Shown here piece after piece: positions 1 through 8,707 of a DNA stretch of 64,000 bases; position 1 is the first letter of the stretch; each line of letters begins with the position of its first letter. The translations under genes and the position numbers were made by a program. The notes under the pieces were generated by a model. It saw only the letters and a list, made by a program, of their open reading frames with translations, was not told the origin of the DNA and ran no database searches. The DNA is from Arthrobacter antioxidans (GTDB lineage: Bacteria; Actinomycetota; Actinomycetes; Actinomycetales; Micrococcaceae). The stretch covers positions 2,108,001-2,172,000 of the forward strand of contig NZ_CP095501.1 in the NCBI RefSeq assembly GCF_023100725.1. The letters are read 5' to 3'.

Positions 1-7
1 GGGGATC

Positions 8-1177
8 GTGAGGACGGTCCACGCGAAGTACCCGGAGGGGCCGCTGATGCTGAAGGTGCCGATCCGCAAGCAGGCGATCGTCCTGGCGCCGGGCGATGCC
101 AACATCGTCCTGGCGCAGTCCCCCGAGCCGTTCACCCCGGCCAGCAGCGAGAAGCGCGCGGCGCTGTCCCACTTCCAGCCCGCCAACGTGCTGATCACGC
201 GAGGGCCCCTCCGGACGGTGCGCCGTGCCCTGCAGGAGCAGGTCCTCGACACGGACCACCCCGTGCACCACCTCGCCGACCGGTTCGTGCCCGTGGTGGA
301 GGAGGAGATGCGGCAGGTGCTGGCCGAGGCCGTCCGCAGCGGGTCCCTGCCCTGGGACGACTTCCTCGACGCGTGGTACCGGGTGGTGCGGCGCGTGGTG
401 TTCGGGGACCACGCCCGCGACGACACCGACCTCACGGACATGGTGATCCGCCTGCGGAAGGACGGGAACTGGGCGTTCCTGAAGCCGGTGCGGAAGAAGA
501 CGCGCCGACGCTTCCTGGCGCGGATCGCCGAGGAGCTCGCGAACGCCGAGCCGGGAAGTCTCGCCGCCGTGATGGCCGCCGCGCCCAGGGGCGACGGCGC
601 CGAGCCCGCCGACCAGGTGCCGCAGTGGCTCTTCGCGTTCGACCCCGCCGGCATGGCGACGTTCCGTGCCCTGACCGTGCTCGCCACCCACCCGGAGGCG
701 ATGGCCGCGGCGCGGCAGGAGGTCGACGGCGACACCTCGGGACGCCGGCTCCTCCCCTATCTGCGCGCCGGCATCCTCGAGTCGCTGCGTCTGTGGCCCA
801 CCACCCCGATGATCCTGCGCCAGACCACGCAGCCCGTGCAGTGGGAGCAGGGACTGATGCCGGCCGATTGCGGCGTCCTGATCTACGCGCCGTACTTCCA
901 CCGGGACGAGCGTTCCCTGCGTAGTGCGCACAACTTCTCGCCCGAGCGCTGGCTGACCGAGGAGGACGACGGCTGGCCGCTGGTTCCCTTCAGCGGCGGA
1001 CCGGTGGTCTGCCCGGGGAAGCAGCTCGTGCTGCTCGTGACGAGCGCGACCCTGGCGGCACTGGTGGCCGGGCACGACTTCCAGGTGCAGGAGGGGCAGG
1101 CGCTCGACCCGGCCCGCCCCCTGCCGGGGACCATGGACAACTACAGCGTCCGGCTGGGCGTCTCCCCCCGGGCCTGA
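8..1177 (+). CDS. Cytochrome P450 (5' end probably outside the window)
   Basis: Heme-thiolate monooxygenase of the P450 superfamily; the substrate cannot be told. The K-helix ExxR motif is at residues 258-261 (ESLR). The heme-binding loop FSGGPVVCPG places the axial cysteine at about residue 335. The usual AGxxT stretch of the I helix reads DPAGMATF. From the GTG at position 8 the product is 389 aa, short of the usual 400-450, and the frame stays open to the window edge, so the real start is probably upstream. It converges on the SDR gene, with a small hairpin between them. No ferredoxin or ferredoxin reductase is visible nearby. Confidence 0.85.
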   Translation: MRTVHAKYPEGPLMLKVPIRKQAIVLAPGDANIVLAQSPEPFTPASSEKRAALSHFQPANVLITRGPLRTVRRALQEQVLDTDHPVHHLADRFVPVVEEEMRQVLAEAVRSGSLPWDDFLDAWYRVVRRVVFGDHARDDTDLTDMVIRLRKDGNWAFLKPVRKKTRRRFLARIAEELANAEPGSLAAVMAAAPRGDGAEPADQVPQWLFAFDPAGMATFRALTVLATHPEAMAAARQEVDGDTSGRRLLPYLRAGILESLRLWPTTPMILRQTTQPVQWEQGLMPADCGVLIYAPYFHRDERSLRSAHNFSPERWLTEEDDGWPLVPFSGGPVVCPGKQLVLLVTSATLAALVAGHDFQVQEGQALDPARPLPGTMDNYSVRLGVSPRA

Positions 1178-1194
1178 CCACCGCCCATCGGTGG
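1178..1194. terminator. Small hairpin between convergent genes
   Basis: A 6-bp stem (CCACCG/CGGTGG) with a 5-base loop sits between the P450 stop and the SDR stop. It has no T-tract, so it is only a weak terminator candidate. Confidence 0.3.
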
Positions 1195-1200
1195 CGTGGC

Positions 1201-1995
1201 TCAGCCCCGGAGGACCTTGTGGTTGGCGGCCTGGGCGAGCGGCCGGAGCACCAGGTGGTCGATGTTCATGTGGTGCGGCGCGTTCAGCGTGAAGGCGACG
1301 GCGGCGGCCACGTCGTCGGCGGTCAGGGGGTGCTGGACGCCCGCGTAGACCTGGTCGGCAGCGGCCTGGTCGCCACCGAGCCGGTTGAGGGAGAACTCCT
1401 CGGTGTGCACCATGCCCGGGGAGACCTCGATGACGCGGATGTTGTGCTCGGCCTCCTCGAGGCGGAGCGAGCGGGCCATCGACTCCTGCGCCGCCTTCAC
1501 GCCGCAGTACCCGGCGCCGCCCTCATAGGGCGCGAGCGCCGCGGTGGAGGTCAGGAACAGGACGCTGCCCTGGCCGCCGTGGCGCAACGCCGGGAGCAGC
1601 GCCCGGGTCATGCGCATGGAGCCGAGGACGTTCACGTTGTACATCCACTCCCAGTCCTCCGTCCTGGCCTCGGCCACCCGCTCCGTCCCGAAGGCTCCCC
1701 CGGCGTTGTTGACCAGCGCGTGGACCGGGCCGGTCGCCGTGATCTCGGCGGCGAAGGCGTCCACGGACGCCTGGTCCGTGACGTCCAGCGCCATCGGCGT
1801 GGCCCCGGTCTCGTCCGCGAGCGCCTGCAGGCGGTCGATCCGCCGGGCCGCTGCGACGACGTCCCAGCCGTCCCGCCGGAGGGCACGGACGGTCGCGGCG
1901 CCGATCCCGGAACTGGCGCCGGTGACGATGGCGCGCAGGGCGGAGGGGGCAGGGTCGGCGGGGGCGCCGAGCGGCGCCGTCGATGTCTCGGTCAT
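1201..1995 (-). CDS. Short-chain dehydrogenase/reductase (classical SDR)
   Basis: NAD(P)-dependent oxidoreductase of 264 aa, the normal size for a classical SDR. The nucleotide-binding motif TGASSGIG is at 25-32, NNAG at 96-99, and the catalytic residues are Ser150, Tyr163 and Lys167 (YCGVK). The overall pattern resembles the YdfG/3-hydroxy-acid dehydrogenase branch, but the substrate is not evident. It converges with the P450 gene. The start ATG at 1995 lies 6 nt after a TACAGT hexamer with no Shine-Dalgarno sequence, which suggests a leaderless transcript. Confidence 0.9.
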   Translation of the reverse strand: MTETSTAPLGAPADPAPSALRAIVTGASSGIGAATVRALRRDGWDVVAAARRIDRLQALADETGATPMALDVTDQASVDAFAAEITATGPVHALVNNAGGAFGTERVAEARTEDWEWMYNVNVLGSMRMTRALLPALRHGGQGSVLFLTSTAALAPYEGGAGYCGVKAAQESMARSLRLEEAEHNIRVIEVSPGMVHTEEFSLNRLGGDQAAADQVYAGVQHPLTADDVAAAVAFTLNAPHHMNIDHLVLRPLAQAANHKVLRG

Positions 1996-2001
1996 GGGCC
2001 C

Positions 2002-2007
2002 ACTGTA
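2002..2007 (-). promoter_or_regulatory. -10 element of the SDR gene (leaderless)
   Basis: TACAGT lies exactly 6 nt before the ATG, so the expected transcription start coincides with the start codon. Confidence 0.5.
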
Positions 2008-2074
2008 GCCAGTGGGGGGCCGGAGCCCCGCCCCCCCCCACCGTCCAGGTCGCCGAGGGCCCCGTGCGCAATGG

Positions 2075-2080
2075 GATACT
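2075..2080 (+). promoter_or_regulatory. -10 element of the first pstS (leaderless)
   Basis: GATACT lies 6 nt before the ATG at 2087. No -35 box or GTTCA-type PHO repeat is visible upstream of it. Confidence 0.45.
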
Positions 2081-2086
2081 GATGGG

Positions 2087-3232
2087 ATGCGTACCTCACG
2101 TCGACACCCTGTCCCTTCACCGTGGCCTCGGCATCGCTTCCTGGCTCTGACGGGACTGACCTTGTCGACGGTTCTTCTGGCCGGCTGCGGTTCTGACTAC
2201 CCGCTGGGCGAGGAGCAGCGCCTCGCTGCGGAACAGAACACCTCGATGTTGGAGGGCACTCTGACCGGTGGTGGATCGACGGCGCAGAACTCGGCGATGA
2301 CTGCCTGGCGTGCGGGGTTCAGTTTCCTTCATCCGAAGGTGCAGGTGCAGTACGCGTCGGTGGGATCCGGTGCCGGGAGGGCCGGCATCATCGAGGGCGC
2401 GACCGAGTTCGCCGGCTCCGATGCATACCTGCAGGACGAGGAGATCGAAGAGGCCCAGGAGACATGCGGACCCGGTGGGGCGATCAACATCCCGGCCTAC
2501 ATCTCCCCGATCAGCATCGCGTTCAACCTGCCAGGCGTCGACAATCTGAACTTCGACGCTGAAACGATCGCCCGCATCTTCCGTGGCGAGATCACGCAGT
2601 GGAACGATCCCGCCCTGCGGGAGTTGAACCCCGGCATCGACCTTCCGGACCGGATCATGACGGTCGTGACCCGGTCGGATGATTCCGGTACCACGGAGAA
2701 CTTCACCGAATACCTCCATGACGCAGCCCCCGCTGTGTGGACCGACGACCCGGACGGGTCATGGCCGGGCGGCCTGCAGAATGAGAAAGCGCAAGGCAAC
2801 ACGGGTGTGGTCAGCACGGTCGTCCGCACGGAGGGCGGAATCACCTATGCCGATGATTCCCTCGTCGATGAAACCCTTGGAAAGGGTGTCTTGAAGGTCG
2901 GCGAGGAATTCGTCGAGGTCAGCGCCGACGCGGCAGCCACCGCGGTGTCGGTCGCCGAACGGGTACAGGGTCGTGGCAAGCATGACATCGCCCTTGAGCT
3001 TGATAGGACGACGACGGAACCAGGCGCCTATCCTCTGGTGCTGGTGTCGTATCTGATTTACTGCGCGACGTACCCGACTGCTGCGGACGCAGAGCTGGTG
3101 AAGACCTTCGGCCTGTACGTCGTGAGTCCTGAGGGCCAGCAACTTGCGAGTGATTCGGCGAAGAGCTCACCCATGCCGGCGGAGCTCGCACGGGAAGCAC
3201 GGGAAGCAATCGAATCCATTTCGGTCGCCTGA
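2087..3232 (+). CDS. pstS: Phosphate-binding lipoprotein PstS (stand-alone copy)
   Basis: Periplasmic-type phosphate-binding component of the Pst ABC transporter, 381 aa. It has a basic N-terminus, a hydrophobic stretch and a lipobox (LLAG|C, Cys34), so it is a membrane-anchored lipoprotein. The PBP-like core includes the GGGSTAQNS and DSGTTENF phosphate-loop signatures. The ATG at 2087 is chosen because the in-frame extension to 2012 is arginine/proline-rich and would bury the signal peptide. It has no transporter genes of its own and sits upstream of phoX; a second pstS heads the complete pst operon. It probably widens phosphate capture under starvation. Confidence 0.9.
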   Translation: MRTSRRHPVPSPWPRHRFLALTGLTLSTVLLAGCGSDYPLGEEQRLAAEQNTSMLEGTLTGGGSTAQNSAMTAWRAGFSFLHPKVQVQYASVGSGAGRAGIIEGATEFAGSDAYLQDEEIEEAQETCGPGGAINIPAYISPISIAFNLPGVDNLNFDAETIARIFRGEITQWNDPALRELNPGIDLPDRIMTVVTRSDDSGTTENFTEYLHDAAPAVWTDDPDGSWPGGLQNEKAQGNTGVVSTVVRTEGGITYADDSLVDETLGKGVLKVGEEFVEVSADAAATAVSVAERVQGRGKHDIALELDRTTTEPGAYPLVLVSYLIYCATYPTAADAELVKTFGLYVVSPEGQQLASDSAKSSPMPAELAREAREAIESISVA

Positions 3233-3279
3233 GTCTTCCCGTGGCTCACCCTGATTCGCGGTGACCAAGGTTGCTGGTG

Positions 3280-3301
3280 GTTCAGGTGGTGTTCATGCGG
3301 T
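3280..3301 (+). promoter_or_regulatory. Candidate PHO box upstream of phoX
   Basis: Two adjacent 11-nt direct repeats, GTTCAGGTGGT and GTTCATGCGGT, match the 11-nt repeat form of actinobacterial PhoP sites, which have a GTTCA core. They lie 62 bases before the phoX start. This is a degenerate match; PhoP itself is not encoded in the window. Confidence 0.5.
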
Positions 3302-3363
3302 ATCCGCCGGGCGGTTGTCTGCTGCTGATTAGCTGACGCGGACCACATTCCCCTGCGGAAGGC

Positions 3364-5457
3364 ATGACCGTGACCACCACTGGACCATCGAAGTTCGCCC
3401 TGCTCCCCATGCTCGGGCACGTCAAAGGGAAGCGCAGCGCGGTGACGTGCGCACTGAAGTGCGACAACGCGTGCGCTTCCGCGGTGTGCAACACCTCCGA
3501 CAACAACTACCTGCGCGATGTCGTGTCCGCGGAGTACTCGCGCCGCAGCATGCTCGGCGTCGGCGCCGCGGGTGCATTGACCCTCCTGCTGGGCACCGCA
3601 GGACAGAACACAGCCCACGCGGCCCTGTCCCCGGCCGCGAAGGCAGGCCATGGCAAGCTCAAGCACGCAAACCTGAAGTTCAGCCCCATCGCCCCGGTTC
3701 CTGCGATCGTCGATGAGATGACCGTCCCGGCCGGGTACTCCTGGGAACCGGTCATCCGATGGGGCGATCCCTTGTTCGCGTCGTCGCCGGACTTCGACCT
3801 CAATAATCAGACAGGCCGCTCCCAGGCCGAGCAGTTCGGTTACAACTGCGATTACGTGGACATCCTGCCCCTCGATGACAAGGGGCACGGCAAGGGGCAC
3901 GGCAAGGGGCGCTCCGAGGACAAGAGCCGCCGCGCGGTCCTCGTCGCGAACCACGAGTACACCAACGAAACGATCATGGTCCCGCCGACCACGGACCCGG
4001 CGACGGTCCGAGAGATCGGCAAAGCCGGCCACGGCATGTCCGTCGTCGAGCTCGAGCGCAAGAACCACAACGCCCCATGGAAGTACGTGCGCGGTGCCCG
4101 TCTGAACCGCCGCATCACCATGAGCACCCCAATCGCCCTCACCGGCCCCGCCGCCGGGTCTGCACTGGTCCGCACCGCAGCGGACCCCTCGGGCCGCACC
4201 GTCCTGGGAACCCTGAACAACTGCGCCGGCGGCACCACCCCGTGGGGCACCATCCTCTCCGGCGAGGAGAACTTCCAGGGCTACTTCAAGGTCGCCACCC
4301 CCACCGCCGAACAGCGCCGGTATGGGATCACCAGCACGAACCCGGTGCGCGGCTGGCACGTCGACGAGGCCCGCTTCGACACCACGGTCGCCGGGTACGA
4401 GAACGAACCGAACCGCTTCGGATACATGGTCGAGGTCGACCCCATGGATCCAACATCGACCCCGGTGAAGCACACCGCGATGGGCCGCTTCAAGCACGAG
4501 GGCGCGAACGTCATCATCGCCCCCGACGGCCGGGTCGTCGCCTACATGGGCGACGACGAGCGGTTCGACTACCTGTACAAGTTCGTCTCCCGCGACCGCT
4601 ACATCGAGGGTAACCGCGCCCACAACAAGACCCTGCTGGCCAACGGCGACCTGTTCGTGGCGAAGTTCGCCGGGAACTCCGCCGCCGAGATCGACGGCTC
4701 CGGGCGCCTGCCCTCCGATGGCGCGTTCGACGGCACCGGGCAGTGGATCCCGCTGACCCTCGCTGGCAAGAGTGCCATCGCGGGTATGAGCGTCGAGGAG
4801 GTGCTTGTCTACACGCGCCTGGCCGCCGATAAGGCCGGTGCCACGAAGATGGACCGCCCGGAGGACGTCGAACCGAACCCGGCCACGGGCCTGGTGTATG
4901 TGGCATGCACGAACAACTCCGACCGCGGCACCACCGGTAAGGCAGGAGTCGACGAGGCGAACCCGCGCACCCAGAACCGTGACGGGCACATCATCGAGAT
5001 CGCCGAGGCGGGCAACGATCACGCCGGGACAACGTTCACCTGGAACCTGCTCATGGTCTGCGGCGACCCGAAGCAGGGAGACGTGACCTACTTCAGCGGG
5101 TTCCCCGTCGACCAGGTCTCACCCATCTCGTGCCCGGACAACCTGGCCTTCGACACGGCGGGCAACCTGTGGATCTCCACCGACGGCGCCCCTGCCGGCA
5201 TCGGCTACAACGACGGCCTGTTCAAGGTCACCCTCGACGGCGCCGAACGCGGGAAGGTCGAGCAGTTCCTGTCCGTCCCTCGGGACGCCGAGACCTGCGG
5301 GCCGATCATCAAGGACGACGAGCAGATGGTCTTCGTCGCCGTACAGCACCCCGGCGAGGACGGTGCCTGGGGAGCCCAGAACTCCCTATTCCCCTACGAG
5401 GGTGCAGCAGCTCCCCGCCCCTCGGTCGTGCAGGTCTACCCCGCCAAGAAGAAGTAG
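3364..5457 (+). CDS. phoX: PhoX-type alkaline phosphatase (DUF839), Tat-exported
   Basis: Secreted phosphatase of the PhoX/DUF839 family, 697 aa, which releases phosphate from organic phosphoesters outside the cell. A twin-arginine motif (SRRSMLG, Arg60-Arg61) is followed by a hydrophobic stretch and an AHA cleavage site near residue 86. Before it is a Cys-containing leader (Cys29, 33, 37, 42) followed by NTSDNNYLRDV, which I recall from other family members. A short HGKG repeat is encoded around 3885-3911. The start ATG has a GGAAGG site just upstream. It lies between two pstS genes with a PHO-box-like repeat ahead of it, fitting phosphate-starvation control. Confidence 0.88.
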   Translation: MTVTTTGPSKFALLPMLGHVKGKRSAVTCALKCDNACASAVCNTSDNNYLRDVVSAEYSRRSMLGVGAAGALTLLLGTAGQNTAHAALSPAAKAGHGKLKHANLKFSPIAPVPAIVDEMTVPAGYSWEPVIRWGDPLFASSPDFDLNNQTGRSQAEQFGYNCDYVDILPLDDKGHGKGHGKGRSEDKSRRAVLVANHEYTNETIMVPPTTDPATVREIGKAGHGMSVVELERKNHNAPWKYVRGARLNRRITMSTPIALTGPAAGSALVRTAADPSGRTVLGTLNNCAGGTTPWGTILSGEENFQGYFKVATPTAEQRRYGITSTNPVRGWHVDEARFDTTVAGYENEPNRFGYMVEVDPMDPTSTPVKHTAMGRFKHEGANVIIAPDGRVVAYMGDDERFDYLYKFVSRDRYIEGNRAHNKTLLANGDLFVAKFAGNSAAEIDGSGRLPSDGAFDGTGQWIPLTLAGKSAIAGMSVEEVLVYTRLAADKAGATKMDRPEDVEPNPATGLVYVACTNNSDRGTTGKAGVDEANPRTQNRDGHIIEIAEAGNDHAGTTFTWNLLMVCGDPKQGDVTYFSGFPVDQVSPISCPDNLAFDTAGNLWISTDGAPAGIGYNDGLFKVTLDGAERGKVEQFLSVPRDAETCGPIIKDDEQMVFVAVQHPGEDGAWGAQNSLFPYEGAAAPRPSVVQVYPAKKK

Positions 5458-5486
5458 ACGACGCAGAGCACGCACTGAAGCGCATC

Positions 5487-5523
5487 CCTGGGGCGGTCGG
5501 ACGGATGGTCCGCCCGCCCCAGG
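5487..5523 (+). terminator. Terminator after phoX
   Basis: Long GC-rich stem: CCTGGGGCGG pairs with CCGCCCCAGG, with an inner GGAC/GTCC pairing, followed by TCTCTTCC. It lies between phoX and the convergent regulator gene. Confidence 0.6.
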
Positions 5524-5603
5524 TCTCTTCCCGAGCGGACTGTATGGCCTCTTCCCCCTGGTGGTCCGGACCGAACGGCGGGTGGGTGGGGGCGCAACAG
5601 GTA

Positions 5604-6377
5604 TCAGGGCGCCGCGTCGAGGACGTATCCCCTGGCTCTGACCGTGGTCAACGCGACTGTGGCCGGCAGTTTCTTCCGCAACCGGCCGATATGTACCTTG
5701 ATCACGGATGTCCGGGGAGTACCGGACGCGTCTCCCCAGACCGCCGCGGTGATGTCCTCAAGGCTCACGACCTGCCCCGGCCGCGACATCAGCAGGCGCA
5801 TCACCTCGAACTCGCGCACCGTGATGGGAATCCGCTGGTCACCGGCAGACAAGGTGAATGCTTCGGCATCCAGGGTGAGTTTTCCGACCGTGAGACGCGG
5901 CTCGGCCCGCCGGGTGAGGCGGGACGCCTGGACAAGGGAACGCAGTACGTAGGACTGATCCGGTGTGGGGTACGGGGGCCGGTGGACCTCGTCGATATTG
6001 GGCCTCAGTATGCCCGTGCTGATGACGGCGTGATCTGCCGAGCAAATCACGAGGACCGGAACGGCTGAGTGGTCCCTGATGGCCAGGGCTACGTCTTGCC
6101 ACGCCCTGCCGCGACTACCACCAGTCTCAGGAAGGCTCTTGATGGAGCCTCCGGCTTCTTCTCCAGTGCCTTCGACACGGATGATGACCGCGCTTGGAGC
6201 GTGACGTCCGAAGAGGATGAACGCATCCGGGATCGTCGTCGCCACATGAACGGTTACTCCGGCGGAGCTGAGAGAGACGCGGAGCGCTTCATAGGCGTCC
6301 GCTGCAGGGTCGACGATGAGGACGCCCGGTGATAGTGGGTCCCAGATCGACGGTTTGCCCTCCATGTCAGCCATCAT
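5604..6377 (-). CDS. Winged-helix regulator with degenerate receiver domain
   Basis: DNA-binding protein of 257 aa. The C-terminal part (about 163-257) is an OmpR/PhoB-type winged helix, with the PITVREFEVMRLL, TSVIKVHIGRLRKKL and VRARGYVL segments. The N-terminal half begins like a receiver (VLIVD) but lacks the second acidic residue and the phospho-acceptor aspartate: the expected strand reads AVIIRVEG. The switch region reads VICSADH. It is therefore probably not controlled by phosphorylation. AGGAGGG precedes the tandem ATGs at 6377/6374. It overlaps the end of a small upstream frame and diverges from the pst operon, so a role in phosphate control is likely but inferred. No sensor kinase is nearby. 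Confidence 0.8.
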   Translation of the reverse strand: MMADMEGKPSIWDPLSPGVLIVDPAADAYEALRVSLSSAGVTVHVATTIPDAFILFGRHAPSAVIIRVEGTGEEAGGSIKSLPETGGSRGRAWQDVALAIRDHSAVPVLVICSADHAVISTGILRPNIDEVHRPPYPTPDQSYVLRSLVQASRLTRRAEPRLTVGKLTLDAEAFTLSAGDQRIPITVREFEVMRLLMSRPGQVVSLEDITAAVWGDASGTPRTSVIKVHIGRLRKKLPATVALTTVRARGYVLDAAP

Positions 6378-6552
6378 CGCACCCTCCTGCTAGTGCGCTG
6401 AACACGGTCGTCAGGCTGTCCTCGGAGCTCCCGTCCTGAAGTAGGCGAGGCTGCTCGCCAGCGACGACCCGCTCCCACGAAAAACCCTCCGGCATGCTGC
6501 GCATCATCTGCCCCACGTCCGGGTCATGGTCGGCCTGTTGCGCGTAGTTCAT
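6367..6552 (-). CDS. Hypothetical small protein (61 aa) upstream of the regulator
   Basis: An open frame of 61 codons from an ATG at 6552, with GAGG about 10 nt upstream. Its TGA overlaps the start of the winged-helix regulator gene by 11 bases. The product is polar and soluble with no recognised domain. A longer start at 6588 is possible. The overlap suggests translational coupling, so it may be a short leading cistron whose translation sets expression of the regulator. It could also be a chance frame; there is no homology evidence. Confidence 0.4.
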   Translation of the reverse strand: MNYAQQADHDPDVGQMMRSMPEGFSWERVVAGEQPRLLQDGSSEDSLTTVFSALAGGCDDG

Positions 6553-6602
6553 CCGGGTGATCCTCGGATGATTCGCCGATGTACCCACTTGGTCTGCATT
6601 GT

Positions 6603-6624
6603 GTTCATCTTTCGTTCACTTTCG
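6603..6624 (+). promoter_or_regulatory. PHO box upstream of pstSCAB
   Basis: Two adjacent 11-nt direct repeats, GTTCATCTTTC and GTTCACTTTCG, closely fit the actinobacterial PhoP-binding repeat. They lie 82 bases before the pstS start and between the divergent pst operon and regulator genes, so both could be controlled from here. Confidence 0.65.
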
Positions 6625-6705
6625 CGGACTCTGATGGTCGATGTCGGCCTGACCGACATCCCCTCATCCCGGCGGCCGTCCCGCCCTTGGAAGGAACTAA
6701 TCATC

Positions 6706-7683
6706 GTGAAGAAGACCGCACTTCGTACCGCTGGCCCCGCTTCGCTGCTGGCCATGGCCCTGCTGTTGACCGCTTGTGGTGGACAGCCCGAGTCCAACGC
6801 CGGCTCCGGCGAAAGCGCAGCGGCCGGCGAGGCGAGCGGATCGGTTGTCGCTGACGGCTCCTCGACCGTGGCTCCCCTGACCTCGGCCGCTGCGGACATG
6901 TTCCGCGACGTCGAGGCCGGCATCAACGTCACCGTGGCGACTTCGGGCACCGGTGGCGGCTTCCAGGCCTTCTGCTCCGGCGAGACCGATATTTCCAATG
7001 CTTCCCGCGCCATCGACGAGGAAGAAATCGCCGAGTGTGAGGCGAACGGCGTTGAGTTCACCGAGATCGTCATGGCGAACGACGGTCTGTCCGTCGTCGT
7101 GAACCCCGAGAACGACTGGGCCGAATGCCTGACCGTGGAGCAGGTCGCCACCATCTGGGGGCCGGAGTCCGAAGGCGAAGTCACCAATTGGAACCAGGTC
7201 GACCCGTCCTTCCCCGACCAGGAGATCGGTCTCTACGGCGCCGGCACCGACTCGGGCACCTTCGACTACTTCACCGACGCCATCAACGGCGAAGAGGGCG
7301 CGATCCGCACCGACTACAGCCCCTCCGAGGATGACAACGTCACCGTGCAGGGCGTCGAGGGCGACATGGGAGCCACCGGCTTCCTCGGCCTGTCCTACGT
7401 CGAAGAGAACCCCGATTCGCTGAAGGCCGTTGACATTGACAGCGGCGAAGGCTGCGTCGGTGCATCCCAGGAGACCGTCCAGGACGGTACCTACACGCCG
7501 CTCGGCCGTGAACTGTTCATCTACGTCGCGAACGCCTCCTACACTGAAAAGCCCCAGGTAAAGACCTTCGTCGATTACTACGTGGAGAACTCCGCTGAGA
7601 TCGCCGACGCTGCCCTGTTCGTGCCCCTCACGGACGAGCAGGTCACGGTCGCCCAGGACGAGCTCGCAACCATCGGCTCCTAG
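6706..7683 (+). CDS. pstS: Phosphate-binding lipoprotein PstS (operon copy)
   Basis: Phosphate-binding lipoprotein of the high-affinity Pst importer, 325 aa. The lipobox is LLTA|C with Cys24; a Gly/Ser/Ala linker follows, then the phosphate-binding core with SSTVAPLT, TGGGFQAFC and TDSGTFDYF segments. The GTG at 6706 is chosen: it has a GGAAGGAA site and gives a proper lipoprotein signal, whereas upstream in-frame sequence holds the PHO box. It is the first gene of pstS-pstC-pstA-pstB. It is clearly divergent from the stand-alone PstS at 2087, so this is not a recent duplication. Confidence 0.93.
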   Translation: MKKTALRTAGPASLLAMALLLTACGGQPESNAGSGESAAAGEASGSVVADGSSTVAPLTSAAADMFRDVEAGINVTVATSGTGGGFQAFCSGETDISNASRAIDEEEIAECEANGVEFTEIVMANDGLSVVVNPENDWAECLTVEQVATIWGPESEGEVTNWNQVDPSFPDQEIGLYGAGTDSGTFDYFTDAINGEEGAIRTDYSPSEDDNVTVQGVEGDMGATGFLGLSYVEENPDSLKAVDIDSGEGCVGASQETVQDGTYTPLGRELFIYVANASYTEKPQVKTFVDYYVENSAEIADAALFVPLTDEQVTVAQDELATIGS

Positions 7684-7704
7684 CCGATACTCACCTCCCG
7701 TCCC

Positions 7705-7721
7705 GGGACACCTCGTGTCCC
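7705..7721 (+). terminator. Intercistronic hairpin between pstS and pstC
   Basis: A perfect 7-bp stem, GGGACAC/GTGTCCC, with a 3-base loop in the 66-base gap after pstS. It has no T-tract. It could act as a partial terminator or mRNA-stabilising hairpin giving PstS in excess over the permease, as is common for binding proteins. Confidence 0.4.
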
Positions 7722-7749
7722 ATCACACCCCAGGGAATCAGCACCACTT

Positions 7750-8703
7750 ATGACACTTGTCAAAGAATCAGGCGGCCCGGCCAGCGCGCCGGGCCGCCCG
7801 GCCACAGCCCAGTTCAAGGGCCGCAAACGCTACGGCGAAATGATCATCGTCACCGTCCTACGGGCAGCGGCGATCCTGACAGTCCTCACGACGATCGGCA
7901 TCGTCCTGGCGCTGCTCATCCCAGCCCTGGGGTTCTTCCGTGAAGTCCCGGTCACTGACTTCCTGTTCGGTGACCGATGGGCGCCACGCTTCGCGGACGC
8001 GTCCTTCGGCGTCATCCCCCTAATCACGGCAACGATGTGGACGACCTGCATCGCACTGCTCGTCGCCATCCCCATCGGCCTCGGCGCCGCGGTCCTGCTG
8101 TCCGAGTACGCTAAGCCGGGCCTGCGCAAAACCCTCAAACCGATCCTCGAGATCCTCGCCGGCGTCCCCACCGTCGTCTACGGGTACTTCGCCCTGACTT
8201 TCGTGCAGGGCACCATCTTCCGGGACTGGCTGAGCCTGGAAACCGGCGCCTTCAGCGTCCTCGCCGCCGGCCTGGTCATGGGTGTGATGATCGTCCCGAC
8301 GATCGCCTCCATCTCCGAGGACGCGATGAACGCCGTCCCCCAGTCGCTCCGCCAGGGCTCCGCGGCGCTGGGCGCGAACCGAATGCAGACCAGCATCCGC
8401 GTCGTGTTCCCCGCCGCCCTGTCCGGCATCGTCGCCGCCGTCGTCCTCGGCGTCTCCCGCGCCATCGGTGAGACCATGATCGTCGCCCTCGCGGCCGGCA
8501 ACCAGGCCCGCATCGTCGGCGGTCCGCTCGAGGAAGGCCAGACCATGACCGGCTTTATCGCCAATGCTGCCCTCGGCGACTCACGCGTCGGCTCCCTCGA
8601 ATACGACACGCTGTTTGCGGTCGGCCTGCTTCTGTTCCTCTTGACCCTGCTGATCAACTTCATCAGCATCCAGTTCGTCCGTCGCTTCCGTGAGGAGTAC
8701 TAG
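7750..8703 (+). CDS. pstC: Phosphate ABC transporter permease PstC
   Basis: Integral membrane subunit of the Pst importer, 317 aa, the normal length. Several hydrophobic segments and the ABC-permease EAA loop are visible (NAVPQSLRQGSAALGANRMQ region), which docks on the PstB ATPase. It pairs with PstA to form the channel. It follows pstS after a short gap with a hairpin; pstA starts 4 bases beyond its stop, which implies coupled translation. The start is an ATG with only a weak GGGAA site. Confidence 0.93.
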   Translation: MTLVKESGGPASAPGRPATAQFKGRKRYGEMIIVTVLRAAAILTVLTTIGIVLALLIPALGFFREVPVTDFLFGDRWAPRFADASFGVIPLITATMWTTCIALLVAIPIGLGAAVLLSEYAKPGLRKTLKPILEILAGVPTVVYGYFALTFVQGTIFRDWLSLETGAFSVLAAGLVMGVMIVPTIASISEDAMNAVPQSLRQGSAALGANRMQTSIRVVFPAALSGIVAAVVLGVSRAIGETMIVALAAGNQARIVGGPLEEGQTMTGFIANAALGDSRVGSLEYDTLFAVGLLLFLLTLLINFISIQFVRRFREEY

Positions 8704-8707
8704 AGCC

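Noticed and set aside
3058..5022. Very long open frame antisense to phoX
   Set aside because: High-GC third positions keep the antisense frame open; it has no ribosome site and unnatural composition, while phoX has clear family motifs.
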